Below, piece after piece: positions 1-6,094 of a stretch of 8,468 nt of DNA. The notes beneath the pieces were generated by a model. The model was not told the origin of the DNA and ran no database searches. It saw nothing but the letters and a program-made list of their open reading frames with translations. The first letter of the stretch is position 1. Every line of letters begins with the position of its first letter. The translations under genes and the position numbers were made by a program. Where the stretch lies: positions 1 to 8,468 of the forward strand of contig JAKSDL010000287.1 of NCBI GenBank assembly GCA_022360105.1, written 5' to 3'. Source of the DNA: Pseudomonadota bacterium (GTDB lineage: Bacteria; SAR324; XYD2-FULL-50-16; JAHJRI01).

Positions 1-57
1 AGGCAGATTAAACCCGTGTAACTATCGGTGAGGCGGTCGATCGGTTGAAAGCGCTGA

Positions 58-213
58 TCTTTGCTCCGGGCAGGTTATCTCAATGTTCGAATAAACGAAT
101 GTACCAGTGGAAATGATGAGCAATTAAAAAAGACATGGGCGGCGGTTGATAAAGAAATAGACGACTGTAAAGCAAGTTTTGAAGCAGCTGAACCCAAAGA
201 GTTCAAACTTTGA
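58..213 (+). pseudogene. possible decayed 3' end of a gene
   Basis: The window opens without an intact gene. One plus frame is open from just after a stop at 55-57 to TGA at 211-213 and ends with a hydrophilic, protein-like tail (TWAAVDKEIDDCKASFEAA, then PKEFKL). A second frame over about 22-115 also reads plausibly (TIGEAVDRLKALIFAPG) before stopping, so the two could be halves of one gene split by a frameshift. No start codon with a ribosome site is visible, and I do not recognise the protein. It converges on the regulator gene whose stop is at 239. Fifty codons without a stop is not significant by itself, so this may be chance. Nothing else was seen in 1-238. Confidence 0.2.
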
Positions 214-238
214 CTAGCAAAAGATTGTGAATGAATCT

Positions 239-1780
239 TCAATTCCGTTGAAGACCGAGCTTTTTCATGCGGCTTTGCAGGGTGGTGGGTTTTACACCCA
301 GGAGTTCGGCAGCACCGTCTTTGCCATAAAGTTTGCCTCCGGATATCTTCAAAGCTGATGTTATATGATCGCGCATCGCGTCATCCAGACTTGGAAACGA
401 AACTCGATCCGGATTAGGAGATGAAAAAAGGATACTATCCTTTGCTTCTTTGTTTTTGATGCCGGAAACAATTTGCCTGTTTTGTCTTGCCAATTCTTTC
501 AAGGCAAGATGACTCGGTTCAATGCGGCTTCCTCCGGCAACCAGGGCAGACCTGCGGATAGTATTCTGTAATTCCCTTACATTCCCCGGCCAGTTATAGT
601 TTAAAAGACATTCCACCGCAGCTCCGCTGAGATGCAAGTTGGCATAGTAGGCTTCATTCCTGAGTTCCTTCAAGAAATGCTCTGCCAACAAAACCACATC
701 CTCTTTGCGATCCCTCAGTGGTGGCAGTGTGATAGGAAACACACCGATCCGATAATAGAGGTCCTCTCGAAACCGTTTTTCCACAGCTGCCTGTTTAAGG
801 TTAACATGACTGGCCGCAATGATTCGCACACGGCTCTTAATGGTTTCCTCTCCTCCCACTCTCTCAAAACTGCTTTCCTGGAGAGCACGCAGTAGTTTTG
901 GCTGGACCTCCATGGGAAGATCACCAATTTCGTCCAGAAACAAAGTCCCACCATCAGCTAATTCAAATCGACCTTTTCTGCGATTAATAGCCGAAGTAAA
1001 CGCCCCTTTCTCATGACCAAAAAGTTCGCTTTCAGCTAACCCGGGACTTAGGGCAGAGCAGTTTAAGGCGATGAATTGCTTGTCGCTGCGGGGACTCAGT
1101 TTATGGATCATATGGGCGATTTGCTCCTTTCCGGTTCCGGTCTCTCCCTGGATCAGCACTGACAAATCAGATCCGGCTACAATCCGAACAGTATCCAGAA
1201 CATGATTCCAGACCGAGGAATTACCTACTACATCACTAAAAAGGTCGGCATGTTTTGAAAGCAAAAGGTTGCGCTCTTCAGTCAGTCTTTCACTGATCGA
1301 CTTCAAATACTCGGAAGAATCGGACTGGGCAATAATAATGGAGATCAGTTTGGCCAGGGTGTTGATAAAACGGATAATACCGGGAGAAAACATGTCGCAG
1401 GCCCGATGATCAAGCGTCAGCATACCGAGTGGCTTTTCTTGCAGGTACAGGGGGGCAACCAAACAGGAATGACCCTGGGGAAGATCGATAATGTCATGAT
1501 AGGTATCTGGATAGCTATCCTCTTCTCCCACCAGATAGGGTTCTCGTTGTTCAATCAGGCGGGCTATATCATCCCGTTTTTTTAGATCTATCTGGTAATG
1601 GTCCAGCAGCCTATCGGCTAAAGGTCCCATTGTTTTTTTCACGGCAAGGGTATGATCATCCTTCAGTTTGAGAATCACGGCCAATTCGTATTCTACTATG
1701 TCGTCGAGCGCTTTTAAAATCAGTTCCAGGATCTTTTCTGAATTCTCAAGATCCACGGGAAAAGTCATTTGTCGATTCAT
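239..1780 (-). CDS. sigma-54-dependent activator, GAF-AAA+-Fis (FhlA/NorR-like)
   Basis: A 513-residue enhancer-binding protein that would remodel sigma-54 RNA polymerase at promoters. An N-terminal GAF-type sensory domain spans about residues 15-152. A linker precedes the AAA+ domain, which has Walker A GETGTGKE (212-219), the ESELFGHEKGAFTSA loop (250-264), Walker B GGTLFLDEIGD (277-287) and the arginine-finger region FREDLYYRIGVFPI (337-350). WPGNVREL (397-404) follows, then a C-terminal Fis-type helix-turn-helix at about 481-511. The usual GAFTGA motif reads GAFTSA, with serine codon TCG confirmed in the DNA. The start is ATG at 1780 with AAGGA just upstream. It is divergent from a peroxiredoxin gene, its likely target. 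GAF domains in relatives sense small molecules or nitric oxide through iron; the ligand here is unknown. Family assignment is secure; the regulon is inferred. Confidence 0.95.
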   Translation of the reverse strand: MNRQMTFPVDLENSEKILELILKALDDIVEYELAVILKLKDDHTLAVKKTMGPLADRLLDHYQIDLKKRDDIARLIEQREPYLVGEEDSYPDTYHDIIDLPQGHSCLVAPLYLQEKPLGMLTLDHRACDMFSPGIIRFINTLAKLISIIIAQSDSSEYLKSISERLTEERNLLLSKHADLFSDVVGNSSVWNHVLDTVRIVAGSDLSVLIQGETGTGKEQIAHMIHKLSPRSDKQFIALNCSALSPGLAESELFGHEKGAFTSAINRRKGRFELADGGTLFLDEIGDLPMEVQPKLLRALQESSFERVGGEETIKSRVRIIAASHVNLKQAAVEKRFREDLYYRIGVFPITLPPLRDRKEDVVLLAEHFLKELRNEAYYANLHLSGAAVECLLNYNWPGNVRELQNTIRRSALVAGGSRIEPSHLALKELARQNRQIVSGIKNKEAKDSILFSSPNPDRVSFPSLDDAMRDHITSALKISGGKLYGKDGAAELLGVKPTTLQSRMKKLGLQRN

Positions 1781-1794
1781 ACAATCCTTAACGA

Positions 1795-1842
1795 TATTTC
1801 GGTGAAACGTTATTTCGTTACATTGTCCACCTATATTTCGGT
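1795..1842. promoter_or_regulatory. direct repeats, candidate activator-binding sites
   Basis: Three copies of TATTTCGGT or a near form lie at 1795-1803 (TATTTCGGT), 1811-1819 (TATTTCGTT) and 1834-1842 (TATTTCGGT). The last two extend further: TATTTCGTTACATTGTC against TATTTCGGTAATTGAC. They sit directly upstream of the sigma-54 activator start (1780) and about 110-155 bases before the sigma-54-like element at 1950. That is a usual distance for enhancer sites bound by this regulator class. An imperfect inverted pair, TAACGA (1789-1794) and TCGTTA (1815-1820), overlaps them. The repeats are seen directly; their role as binding sites is inference. Confidence 0.4.
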
Positions 1843-1949
1843 AATTGACAACCCCTAACCACCAATTTTGGGTAAGTTAAATATATGATTTTAGATTTTA
1901 TCACCATAATATCAATAGAATAGGATCAAGGATTTAAGTTATATTCTCA

Positions 1950-1965
1950 TGGCATACCCCGTGAA
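1950..1965 (+). promoter_or_regulatory. sigma-54-like promoter of the peroxiredoxin gene
   Basis: TGGCAT-ACCCC-GTGAA resembles the -24/-12 consensus TGGCAC-N5-TTGCA: the -24 GG is intact and the spacing is right, but the -12 GC is GA. It would give a leader of about 45 bases before the ATG at 2021. I found no convincing sigma-70 promoter in this gap. The divergent sigma-54 activator makes the reading plausible, but the -12 mismatch is serious and confidence is limited. Confidence 0.35.
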
Positions 1966-2020
1966 ATAAGTAAGATTAGATCCACAATAAATCAATTAAA
2001 ACCTCATATGGAGAAACAAA

Positions 2021-2668
2021 ATGGAAGAAAAAGTAAACATGCCTTTATTAGGAGACGACTTTCCGGAAATGACCGTAACAACGACACAAGGTGAAATGAA
2101 CTTGCCCGGTGACCTCAAAGGCAGCTGGTTTGTGATTTTCAGCCATCCTGCTGATTTTACGCCGGTTTGTACCACAGAATTTGTCGGGTTTCAAAACCGA
2201 ATCAAAGCTTTCGAAGATATGGGAGTAAAGCTGATCGGAATGTCAGTGGATCAGGTTTTCAGCCATATCAAGTGGATCGAATGGATTAAGGAAAAGCTGG
2301 ATGTGGATATCAGCTTCCCTGTCATAGCCGCCAATGACTCTATTGCCAACAAGCTGGGAATGCTGCATCCAGGAAAAGGCACAAATACCGTACGTGCCGT
2401 CTTTATCGGTGATCCCCAAGGAAAGGTCAGACTGGTTCTTTACTATCCACAGGAGATCGGGCGCAACATGGATGAGATTGTGCGAGCCACTAAAGCGTTG
2501 ATTACTTCGGACGAAAATGGCGTGGCCGTACCTGCCAACTGGCCTGAAAACGAGCTGATCAAGGACCGTGTCATCATACCTCCCGCCAAAACTCAGGAGG
2601 ATGCGGCCAAACGACTGGATCAGTATGAAGGCTATGACTGGTGGTTTTGCCATAAAGACCTCAAATAG
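2021..2668 (+). CDS. peroxiredoxin, Prx6/1-Cys type
   Basis: A 215-residue cytoplasmic thiol peroxidase that reduces hydrogen peroxide, organic peroxides or peroxynitrite. The active site reads [13 protein letters not shown], with Thr47 and peroxidatic Cys50; Arg125 in [11 protein letters not shown] completes the catalytic triad. Length and the long C-terminal arm (about 165-215, with [19 protein letters not shown]) match the Prx6 family rather than the shorter AhpC type. A second cysteine, Cys210 (WWFCHKDLK), lies near the end, where archaeal and bacterial Prx6 proteins often carry resolving cysteines. ATG at 2021 follows GGAG at 2010-2013 with a 7-base gap; a nearby ATG at 2008 is out of frame. 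The gene stands alone and is divergent from the sigma-54 activator, which suggests induction by a redox or nitrosative signal (inference). Confidence 0.95.
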   Translation: MEEKVNMPLLGDDFPEMTVTTTQGEMNLPGDLKGSWFVIFSHPADFTPVCTTEFVGFQNRIKAFEDMGVKLIGMSVDQVFSHIKWIEWIKEKLDVDISFPVIAANDSIANKLGMLHPGKGTNTVRAVFIGDPQGKVRLVLYYPQEIGRNMDEIVRATKALITSDENGVAVPANWPENELIKDRVIIPPAKTQEDAAKRLDQYEGYDWWFCHKDLK

Positions 2669-2709
2669 GATTCAAACCAATTGATCCCCACGGAAACAAA
2701 TAAGGCCGT

Positions 2710-2745
2710 GTGACGGCATCCTGATAAAAGCCTGGATACCGTCAC
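2710..2745 (+). terminator. stem-loop after the peroxiredoxin gene
   Basis: GTGACGGCATCC (2710-2721) pairs with GGATACCGTCAC (2734-2745) across a 12-base loop: 11 of 12 pairs, one C-A mismatch. It begins 41 bases after the peroxiredoxin stop and lies between that gene and the convergent barrel-protein gene. No run of T follows on either side, so it is not a standard intrinsic terminator. It could end transcription with help or protect the mRNA 3' end. Confidence 0.4.
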
Positions 2746-2799
2746 CGGACTCCGCAGGTTACCCTCTCTGATAAAGACCGGTTTATTTCTCCGGGCAAC

Positions 2800-3441
2800 T
2801 TAAAAAGAGTAGGAAGCTCCAAGGGAAAAATCCCGGTACCAGCGGGGGTAATCTCCGCTGACGTTGCTGAAATTTAGATTGGCATAGGTGTATCGGTAGC
2901 CAAGAATGACTTTATAAGGATCGCTGACCGGAATGCCTAAGTCCATGAAATACGAACCACCGCTGACAGCACTGGATGTCCTGCTGAACTGACTGCATGC
3001 AGGATTGCTGTATTCCACTTCGGCATCACCGGACCTCAAAATTCCAATGCCGATGGTAAAAGGCACCGATTCTCCAAATGTGTAGGAGAGATCCCAGAAA
3101 TCAAGATTGACGGTTTCTTCAGTACCGGAGACGTAATTGAAATAGGTTTTGAAAGTGGTGGTCTGCTCGGTGATATGCTTACTACTGCTGAGCCCGATGC
3201 CGAATCCGTTCTTCAGCACTATTCCCAGAGCGTATCCGGAAGGTTTACGCTTACTGTCCTCTATCTTGTAATAATCATCCTCACTGTCACCGTCTGAATA
3301 GGTGACCGGAATGATGAATGTTGCTTTGACCAGTCGAAAGGCTTTCTGGGCAAAAAGATCTTGCGTGAATAAAATTGCCAACAAAACTGTAAGTAAATGA
3401 AACAATTTTACGTCAAAAACGCTGATAATATTTTTCGTCAT
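2800..3441 (-). CDS. secreted beta-barrel-like outer membrane protein, unknown function
   Basis: A 213-residue protein with a signal peptide: two lysines near the start, a hydrophobic core (LFHLLTVLLAILF) and a likely cleavage after DLFA, near residue 31. The mature part is rich in alternating polar and aromatic or hydrophobic stretches with glycine turns (YALGIVLKNGFGIGLSS, LSYTFGESVPFTIGIGI, VILGYRYTYANLNF). It ends in LGASYSF, and a terminal phenylalanine is typical of barrels inserted by the BAM machinery. This suggests a small eight-stranded barrel, but the exact family is not recognised. ATG at 3441 lacks a clear ribosome site. A TATAAT -10-like box lies on the minus strand at 3458-3463, but it would leave only a very short leader. 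The gene is convergent with the peroxiredoxin gene and divergent from tetR. Confidence 0.75.
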   Translation of the reverse strand: MTKNIISVFDVKLFHLLTVLLAILFTQDLFAQKAFRLVKATFIIPVTYSDGDSEDDYYKIEDSKRKPSGYALGIVLKNGFGIGLSSSKHITEQTTTFKTYFNYVSGTEETVNLDFWDLSYTFGESVPFTIGIGILRSGDAEVEYSNPACSQFSRTSSAVSGGSYFMDLGIPVSDPYKVILGYRYTYANLNFSNVSGDYPRWYRDFSLGASYSF

Positions 3442-3514
3442 GATGCGATAGGTCTTTATTATATTGATATGATGGATATTTTTTGAGAGATGATATTGGC
3501 CCTACCCTATTGTA

Positions 3515-3530
3515 ATCAGGAATTGTGCCA
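3515..3530 (-). promoter_or_regulatory. sigma-54-like element upstream of the barrel-protein gene
   Basis: On the minus strand the sequence reads TGGCAC-AATTC-CTGAT: the -24 half is perfect, and the -12 half has TGA instead of TGC. The same deviation occurs in the element before the peroxiredoxin gene. It would start transcription about 65 bases before the ATG at 3441. A competing -10-like TATAAT on the minus strand (3458-3463) has no good -35. This is a weak assignment based on sequence resemblance only. Confidence 0.28.
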
Positions 3531-3603
3531 TAGCGAATATCAGTTTACTTGTTGGAAGGTTAGGGTTGGGGAAGAGGAAAAAAAGACCCGGAAACATTTG
3601 GAC

Positions 3604-3632
3604 TTGACAGGTCAGCTGATTTGCTTTTAACT
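3604..3632 (+). promoter_or_regulatory. candidate sigma-70 promoter of tetR operon
   Basis: A perfect -35 box TTGACA (3604-3609) is followed 17 bases later by a poor -10 candidate, TTAACT (3627-3632). The -10 candidate falls inside the left arm of the large palindrome at 3625-3667, so a repressor bound there would block polymerase. The -35 is seen directly; the promoter call is inference. Confidence 0.35.
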
Positions 3633-3667
3633 GAGTGAAGAGTCAATGACTACTCACTCAGTTAAAA
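3625..3667. promoter_or_regulatory. 43-base near-perfect palindrome, likely TetR operator
   Basis: The outer arms TTTTAACTGAGTGA (3625-3638) and TCACTCAGTTAAAA (3654-3667) are perfect reverse complements over 14 bases. Inside, on the same centre (3646), AGTCA (3641-3645) and TGACT (3647-3651) also pair. Only two positions per side and the central base are unpaired. It ends 24 bases before the tetR start and overlaps the candidate -10 box. TetR-family dimers bind such palindromes, and a nested site this long could hold two dimers. Autoregulation is inferred from position; control of the divergent barrel gene is possible but the site is over 180 bases from it. Confidence 0.7.
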
Positions 3668-3691
3668 ATGATGAATTCGTGATCCTGTTTT

Positions 3692-4285
3692 ATGAGAAAG
3701 CCGCCAAACAAAAGGCTCCAACAAAAGCGTGAAACCAGGTTACGCATTGTAGCTGTGACCAGGGAACTAATTGCAGAGCAAGGGCTCAATGCTTTGAAAA
3801 CTTACGAGGTAGCAAGCAGGGCAAATATCGCTCATGGCTCTGTTTTTGTTCATTTTTCCGATAAAGAGACCCTGTTGATTCACACCATCGAAGCGTTTGG
3901 CTCCTCCCTGGTGAAACAAATTCATAAATCGACGGAAAGTAACAAAGGATTGCAAATTGTCTTGGAAACCCATCTCAACATATTGCAACAAAACGAAGCA
4001 TTTTATGCAGCACTGGTCGATGGACGAAGATTATTGCCCGATCAAGCCGCGAAAATTCTGCTTTCAATCCAGTCCGCGGTTTCTTTTCATATTGCCAAAT
4101 CTGCGGAAAAAGGGATGAAAGAGGGAATCATAAAAGTTATTCCGGCTCATTTGTTATTCAATACCTGGCTCGGACTAGTCCATTATTATTTGACTAATCG
4201 TGAACTGTTCTCTCCGGGTAGATCGGTTTTAAGCGAGAAAGGGGAAGAACTGATCACCCACTTCATGAATTTGGTTCGACATTAA
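3692..4285 (+). CDS. TetR/AcrR-family transcriptional repressor
   Basis: A 197-residue one-component regulator. The N-terminal DNA-binding domain covers about residues 15-62, with the family signature: VTRELIAEQGLNALKTYEVA, then ANIAHGSVFVHFSDKETLL. The all-helical C-terminal part (about 65-197) would bind an unknown ligand and dimerise. An ATG at 3668, in the same frame, is cut off by TGA at 3680, so ATG at 3692 is the first usable start; its ribosome site is weak. Its probable operator is the palindrome just upstream. The stop is 12 bases before the next gene, which has a strong ribosome site, so the two form an operon. The ligand cannot be read from sequence. Confidence 0.93.
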   Translation: MRKPPNKRLQQKRETRLRIVAVTRELIAEQGLNALKTYEVASRANIAHGSVFVHFSDKETLLIHTIEAFGSSLVKQIHKSTESNKGLQIVLETHLNILQQNEAFYAALVDGRRLLPDQAAKILLSIQSAVSFHIAKSAEKGMKEGIIKVIPAHLLFNTWLGLVHYYLTNRELFSPGRSVLSEKGEELITHFMNLVRH

Positions 4286-4297
4286 AAAGGAGGACTC

Positions 4298-4543
4298 ATG
4301 ACAAAAACTTGTATCGCTTGCGGTATGCCCATGGAAAAGCCTGAAGACTTTGCCCGGGGCGATACGAACAAACAATATTGTCGTTACTGTGCCCGACCCG
4401 ATGGCACTATGCAATCATTTGAGGAAAAGCTGGATTCCATGACCTCATTCATTGTCAAGACCCAGGGATTGGCTTCGGAAGTTGCAAAGGAATCTGCCCG
4501 ACATATGCTGCTGAAGTTACCGGCTTGGAAGTCGAGAAAGTAA
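4298..4543 (+). CDS. small zinc-ribbon protein
   Basis: An 81-residue protein with a four-cysteine zinc ribbon: Cys5-x2-Cys8 (CIACGMPM) and Cys28-x2-Cys31 (YCRYC), followed by RPDGTMQSFEEKL and a helical tail ending LPAWKSRK. This matches the putative zinc-ribbon family (Pfam zf-ribbon_2 type) in length and motif; the biochemical role of that family is not established. AAAGGAGG (4286-4293) lies 4 bases before ATG 4298, one of the strongest ribosome sites in the window. It follows tetR by 12 bases and is almost surely translated from the same mRNA, so it is likely produced when the TetR ligand is present. It might act as a partner of the regulator or as a metal-linked accessory factor; both are guesses. 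Confidence 0.88.
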   Translation: MTKTCIACGMPMEKPEDFARGDTNKQYCRYCARPDGTMQSFEEKLDSMTSFIVKTQGLASEVAKESARHMLLKLPAWKSRK

Positions 4544-4574
4544 TCGTATCTATCAATTCTAAAAAATTGTTTTG

Positions 4575-4703
4575 ATGAAAGAAAAATCGGAAGATTTACC
4601 AAATATGGGAAAGAAGCTGGCTGAAAGACTTAAGGCAATTGGTATTGATTCTTGCAGCCGCCTGCAACAGGTAGGTAGCGTTGAAGCTGAATTTATAGCG
4701 TGA
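4575..4703 (+). pseudogene. truncated TfoX C-terminal (helix-hairpin-helix) domain
   Basis: A 42-residue frame starts MKEKSEDLPNMGKKLAERL and continues KAIGIDSCSRLQQVGSVEA. This matches the first half of the TfoX/Sxy C-terminal domain (LPNLGPKS..L..IGI.T...L..LGAVEA pattern). Stand-alone versions of that domain are about 80-90 residues; here a TGA at 4701 stops it just after the GSVEA position. No ribosome site precedes ATG 4575; TTG at 4572 is an in-frame alternative. It follows the zinc-ribbon stop by 31 bases, so it was probably the third gene of the tetR operon. Its end overlaps the 3' end of the convergent MNT-HEPN gene by 11 bases, which suggests its second half was replaced by that gene. 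The domain match is from memory of the family pattern. Confidence 0.6.
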
Positions 4704-5571
4704 AGCTCTCGATTTTTTCCCGGCAGTTTTTTTGAGTTAACTCTTTAAGCTTATTGACTCGATTTGCCAGCCATTCCAGTTGTTCCTTGCTGATATCAAA
4801 GTTATCCATGTCATACCTTGAATCGATATATGCTCGCTTCAGAAGGATAAAGTTCTGCTTTTCTTCTTCCGTGGATTGGGGAAAAATCGACACAAACGAA
4901 CGGTGTTGAATAATCACCAGCTTGTTCAACTTTTCCAAATCGTGGAGTTTGGGCTTGTATCCGGTGAAAACCAGCAGGATTGTCATAAAGAACCGTTCGG
5001 TGGCTTGGTGGAGTTCAAAAGCAGCCTTTAAGAGATCGTTTCTTTCATAAGCATGATTAAAGTCGATCAGAAAACTGTTGGCACTATTAAACCACTTTTG
5101 GAAGTGCAGATCGGCCTCTTCCTTCCGTTCTTCTGCCGTTAACTCCATTGGTTCGGCCAGTTCACAACGTTTGGAATCATAAAGCATGATCCCTTCTTTC
5201 TGAATATCCTTATAAAAGTAACGCCCTTTTTTCAGTTCATTGTTTAACGTGCGAATATCGATGACCAGCAGGCTCACCCAGGTACGAAGCAGTTCATTGC
5301 GTTGAAGCTTTTTCTCGACTCTCGACCAGTAAGCCCATTTTTGGGCGGATTCAACGGATGTGGTCACTACCAAAATGTCAAAGTCACTTTTATACTCGTA
5401 GACTATACCATCCTCCCCGGTATAGCGATCTTCAACCCAATCCCCCCTGGCATGACTGCCAAACAGGAGAATCATTTCCGTTTTTTTCCCTGTTTTTTCC
5501 AGGATAATCTTGACAATATCCTGAAGTTCTTCCTGTTTGATATCCGGTAAATGGTCTAAAGAGGTTTTCAT
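4693..5571 (-). CDS. MNT-HEPN fusion: nucleotidyltransferase with C-terminal HEPN domain
   Basis: A 292-residue two-domain protein. The N-terminal nucleotidyltransferase (about 30-135) has GSHARGDW (38-45), a catalytic pair in SDFDILV (Asp63, Asp65) and a likely third carboxylate at Asp105 (LLVIDI). An insert of about 17 residues (EDRYTGEDGIVYEYK) separates GSHARG from the acidic pair, as in fused family members. The HEPN domain (about 150-280) contains FELHQATERFF, GYKPKLHDL and RAYIDSRY. A clear R-x4-6-H RNase motif was not seen, so this HEPN may bind rather than cut. Separate MNT and HEPN proteins form toxin-antitoxin pairs in which MNT adds nucleotides to HEPN; the fused form is less understood. 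ATG at 5571 is preferred; an in-frame TTG at 5577 would add two residues. No strong ribosome site is visible. Confidence 0.87.
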   Translation of the reverse strand: MKTSLDHLPDIKQEELQDIVKIILEKTGKKTEMILLFGSHARGDWVEDRYTGEDGIVYEYKSDFDILVVTTSVESAQKWAYWSRVEKKLQRNELLRTWVSLLVIDIRTLNNELKKGRYFYKDIQKEGIMLYDSKRCELAEPMELTAEERKEEADLHFQKWFNSANSFLIDFNHAYERNDLLKAAFELHQATERFFMTILLVFTGYKPKLHDLEKLNKLVIIQHRSFVSIFPQSTEEEKQNFILLKRAYIDSRYDMDNFDISKEQLEWLANRVNKLKELTQKNCREKIESFTL

Positions 5572-5615
5572 AGTCAAAATCTAATCGTGGTCACCAAATC
5601 TAAACAATTGAAGAT

Positions 5616-5629
5616 ATAGATGTATCTAT
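5616..5629. promoter_or_regulatory. 14-base palindrome upstream of MNT-HEPN gene
   Basis: ATAGAT (5616-5621) and ATCTAT (5624-5629) are perfect inverted repeats with a 2-base centre, 45-58 bases before the MNT-HEPN start. The position suits an operator or overlap with the promoter. The sequence is AT-rich, so chance occurrence is possible. Confidence 0.3.
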
Positions 5630-5713
5630 CACAAGTCCCCAAAAAAGAAAAACCTCAATGATGTCCCTTGTCAGATTTTGTCGAAATATTCATTTTGTTC
5701 TCCACATTTGTGC

Positions 5714-5881
5714 TTAGCTGTACGTTGAGAGTCTTCTTATGGTAATGACAATGGACTTGCCAAGGCTGGCTTTCTCGATACTCAGCGGAAGGGATAGCTG
5801 CTCGTTATAGCCCTTTATTAGGCGATAAGTTAAAGTGTTGCTTTTACTTTGAACACCAAATGTGTACGATAGATTAAAAAC
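5714..5881 (-). pseudogene. possible gene remnant between MNT-HEPN and vapB
   Basis: This gap of about 330 bases (5572-5899) has no intact gene. One minus frame is open for 55 codons and has protein-like composition: VFNLSYTFGVQSKSNTLTY, then a stretch containing EQLSLPLSIEKASLGKSIVI, ending at TAA (5714-5716). It begins right after a TAG (5882-5884), so there is no start codon. It could be the C-terminal end of a lost gene, with the vapBC control region lying over its broken front. Fifty-five stop-free codons can arise by chance, and no family is recognised. Confidence 0.2.
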
Positions 5882-5888
5882 CTACACA
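5861..5888. promoter_or_regulatory. inverted repeat before vapB, candidate autoregulatory site
   Basis: TGTGTA (5861-5866) and TACACA (5883-5888) are exact inverted repeats separated by 16 bases, ending 11 bases before the vapB start. VapB ribbon-helix-helix proteins, with VapC, repress their own operon through such sites. The half-sites are short, so the call is tentative. No convincing -35/-10 pair was found. Confidence 0.35.
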
Positions 5889-5899
5889 ATGGAAAAGAA

Positions 5900-6094
5900 A
5901 TGAGAACAAATATCGTTATTAACGACGAATTAATGGATGAAGCTATGAAGTTGTCCGGTTTCAAAACTAAAAAAGCTGTCGTTGAGGAAGGTTTGAAGTT
6001 ATTAGTCAAACTTAAGAAACAACAAAAAATCAAAACCCTCAGAGGTAAACTGAAATGGGAGGGAAGTCTCGATGAAATGAGGTTGGATAAGTGA
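5900..6094 (+). CDS. vapB: VapB-family antitoxin
   Basis: A 64-residue antitoxin. The N-terminal ribbon-helix-helix (about 1-40: MRTNIVINDELMDEAMKLSG, then FKTKKAVVEEGLKLLV) binds DNA as a dimer. The C-terminal tail (LRGKLKWEGSLDEMRL, about 47-62) is the usual toxin-blocking segment of this VapB subfamily. ATG 5900 follows GGAAAAG closely; an ATG at 5889 is out of frame. Its TGA overlaps the GTG start of vapC in GTGA (6091-6094), which couples translation so antitoxin is made first. Length and order are typical of an intact system. Confidence 0.92.
   Translation: MRTNIVINDELMDEAMKLSGFKTKKAVVEEGLKLLVKLKKQQKIKTLRGKLKWEGSLDEMRLDK

Noticed and set aside
221..239. AAGATT/AATCTT hairpin at the 3' end of the sigma-54 activator gene as an intrinsic terminator
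   Set aside because: Only six AT-rich pairs and about four T residues after it; too weak to call.
2243..2653. 136-codon minus frame inside the peroxiredoxin gene
   Set aside because: It is the antisense shadow of a well-supported gene and has no recognisable domain.
3668..3691. Upstream ATG at 3668 as the start of tetR
   Set aside because: TGA at 3680 lies in the same frame between it and ATG 3692.
5808..5836. Sequence around AGCCCTTTATTAGGCGATAAGTT resembling the right end of an integron attC site before vapBC
   Set aside because: No matching left half was found upstream, the core is not a proper GTTRRRY, and there is no second site after vapC.
5848..5881. Possible homology between the 5714-5881 remnant and the barrel protein through a shared LSYTFG and TACACATTTGG
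   Set aside because: The match ends after 11 bases and the following residues differ completely; chance is the simpler reading.
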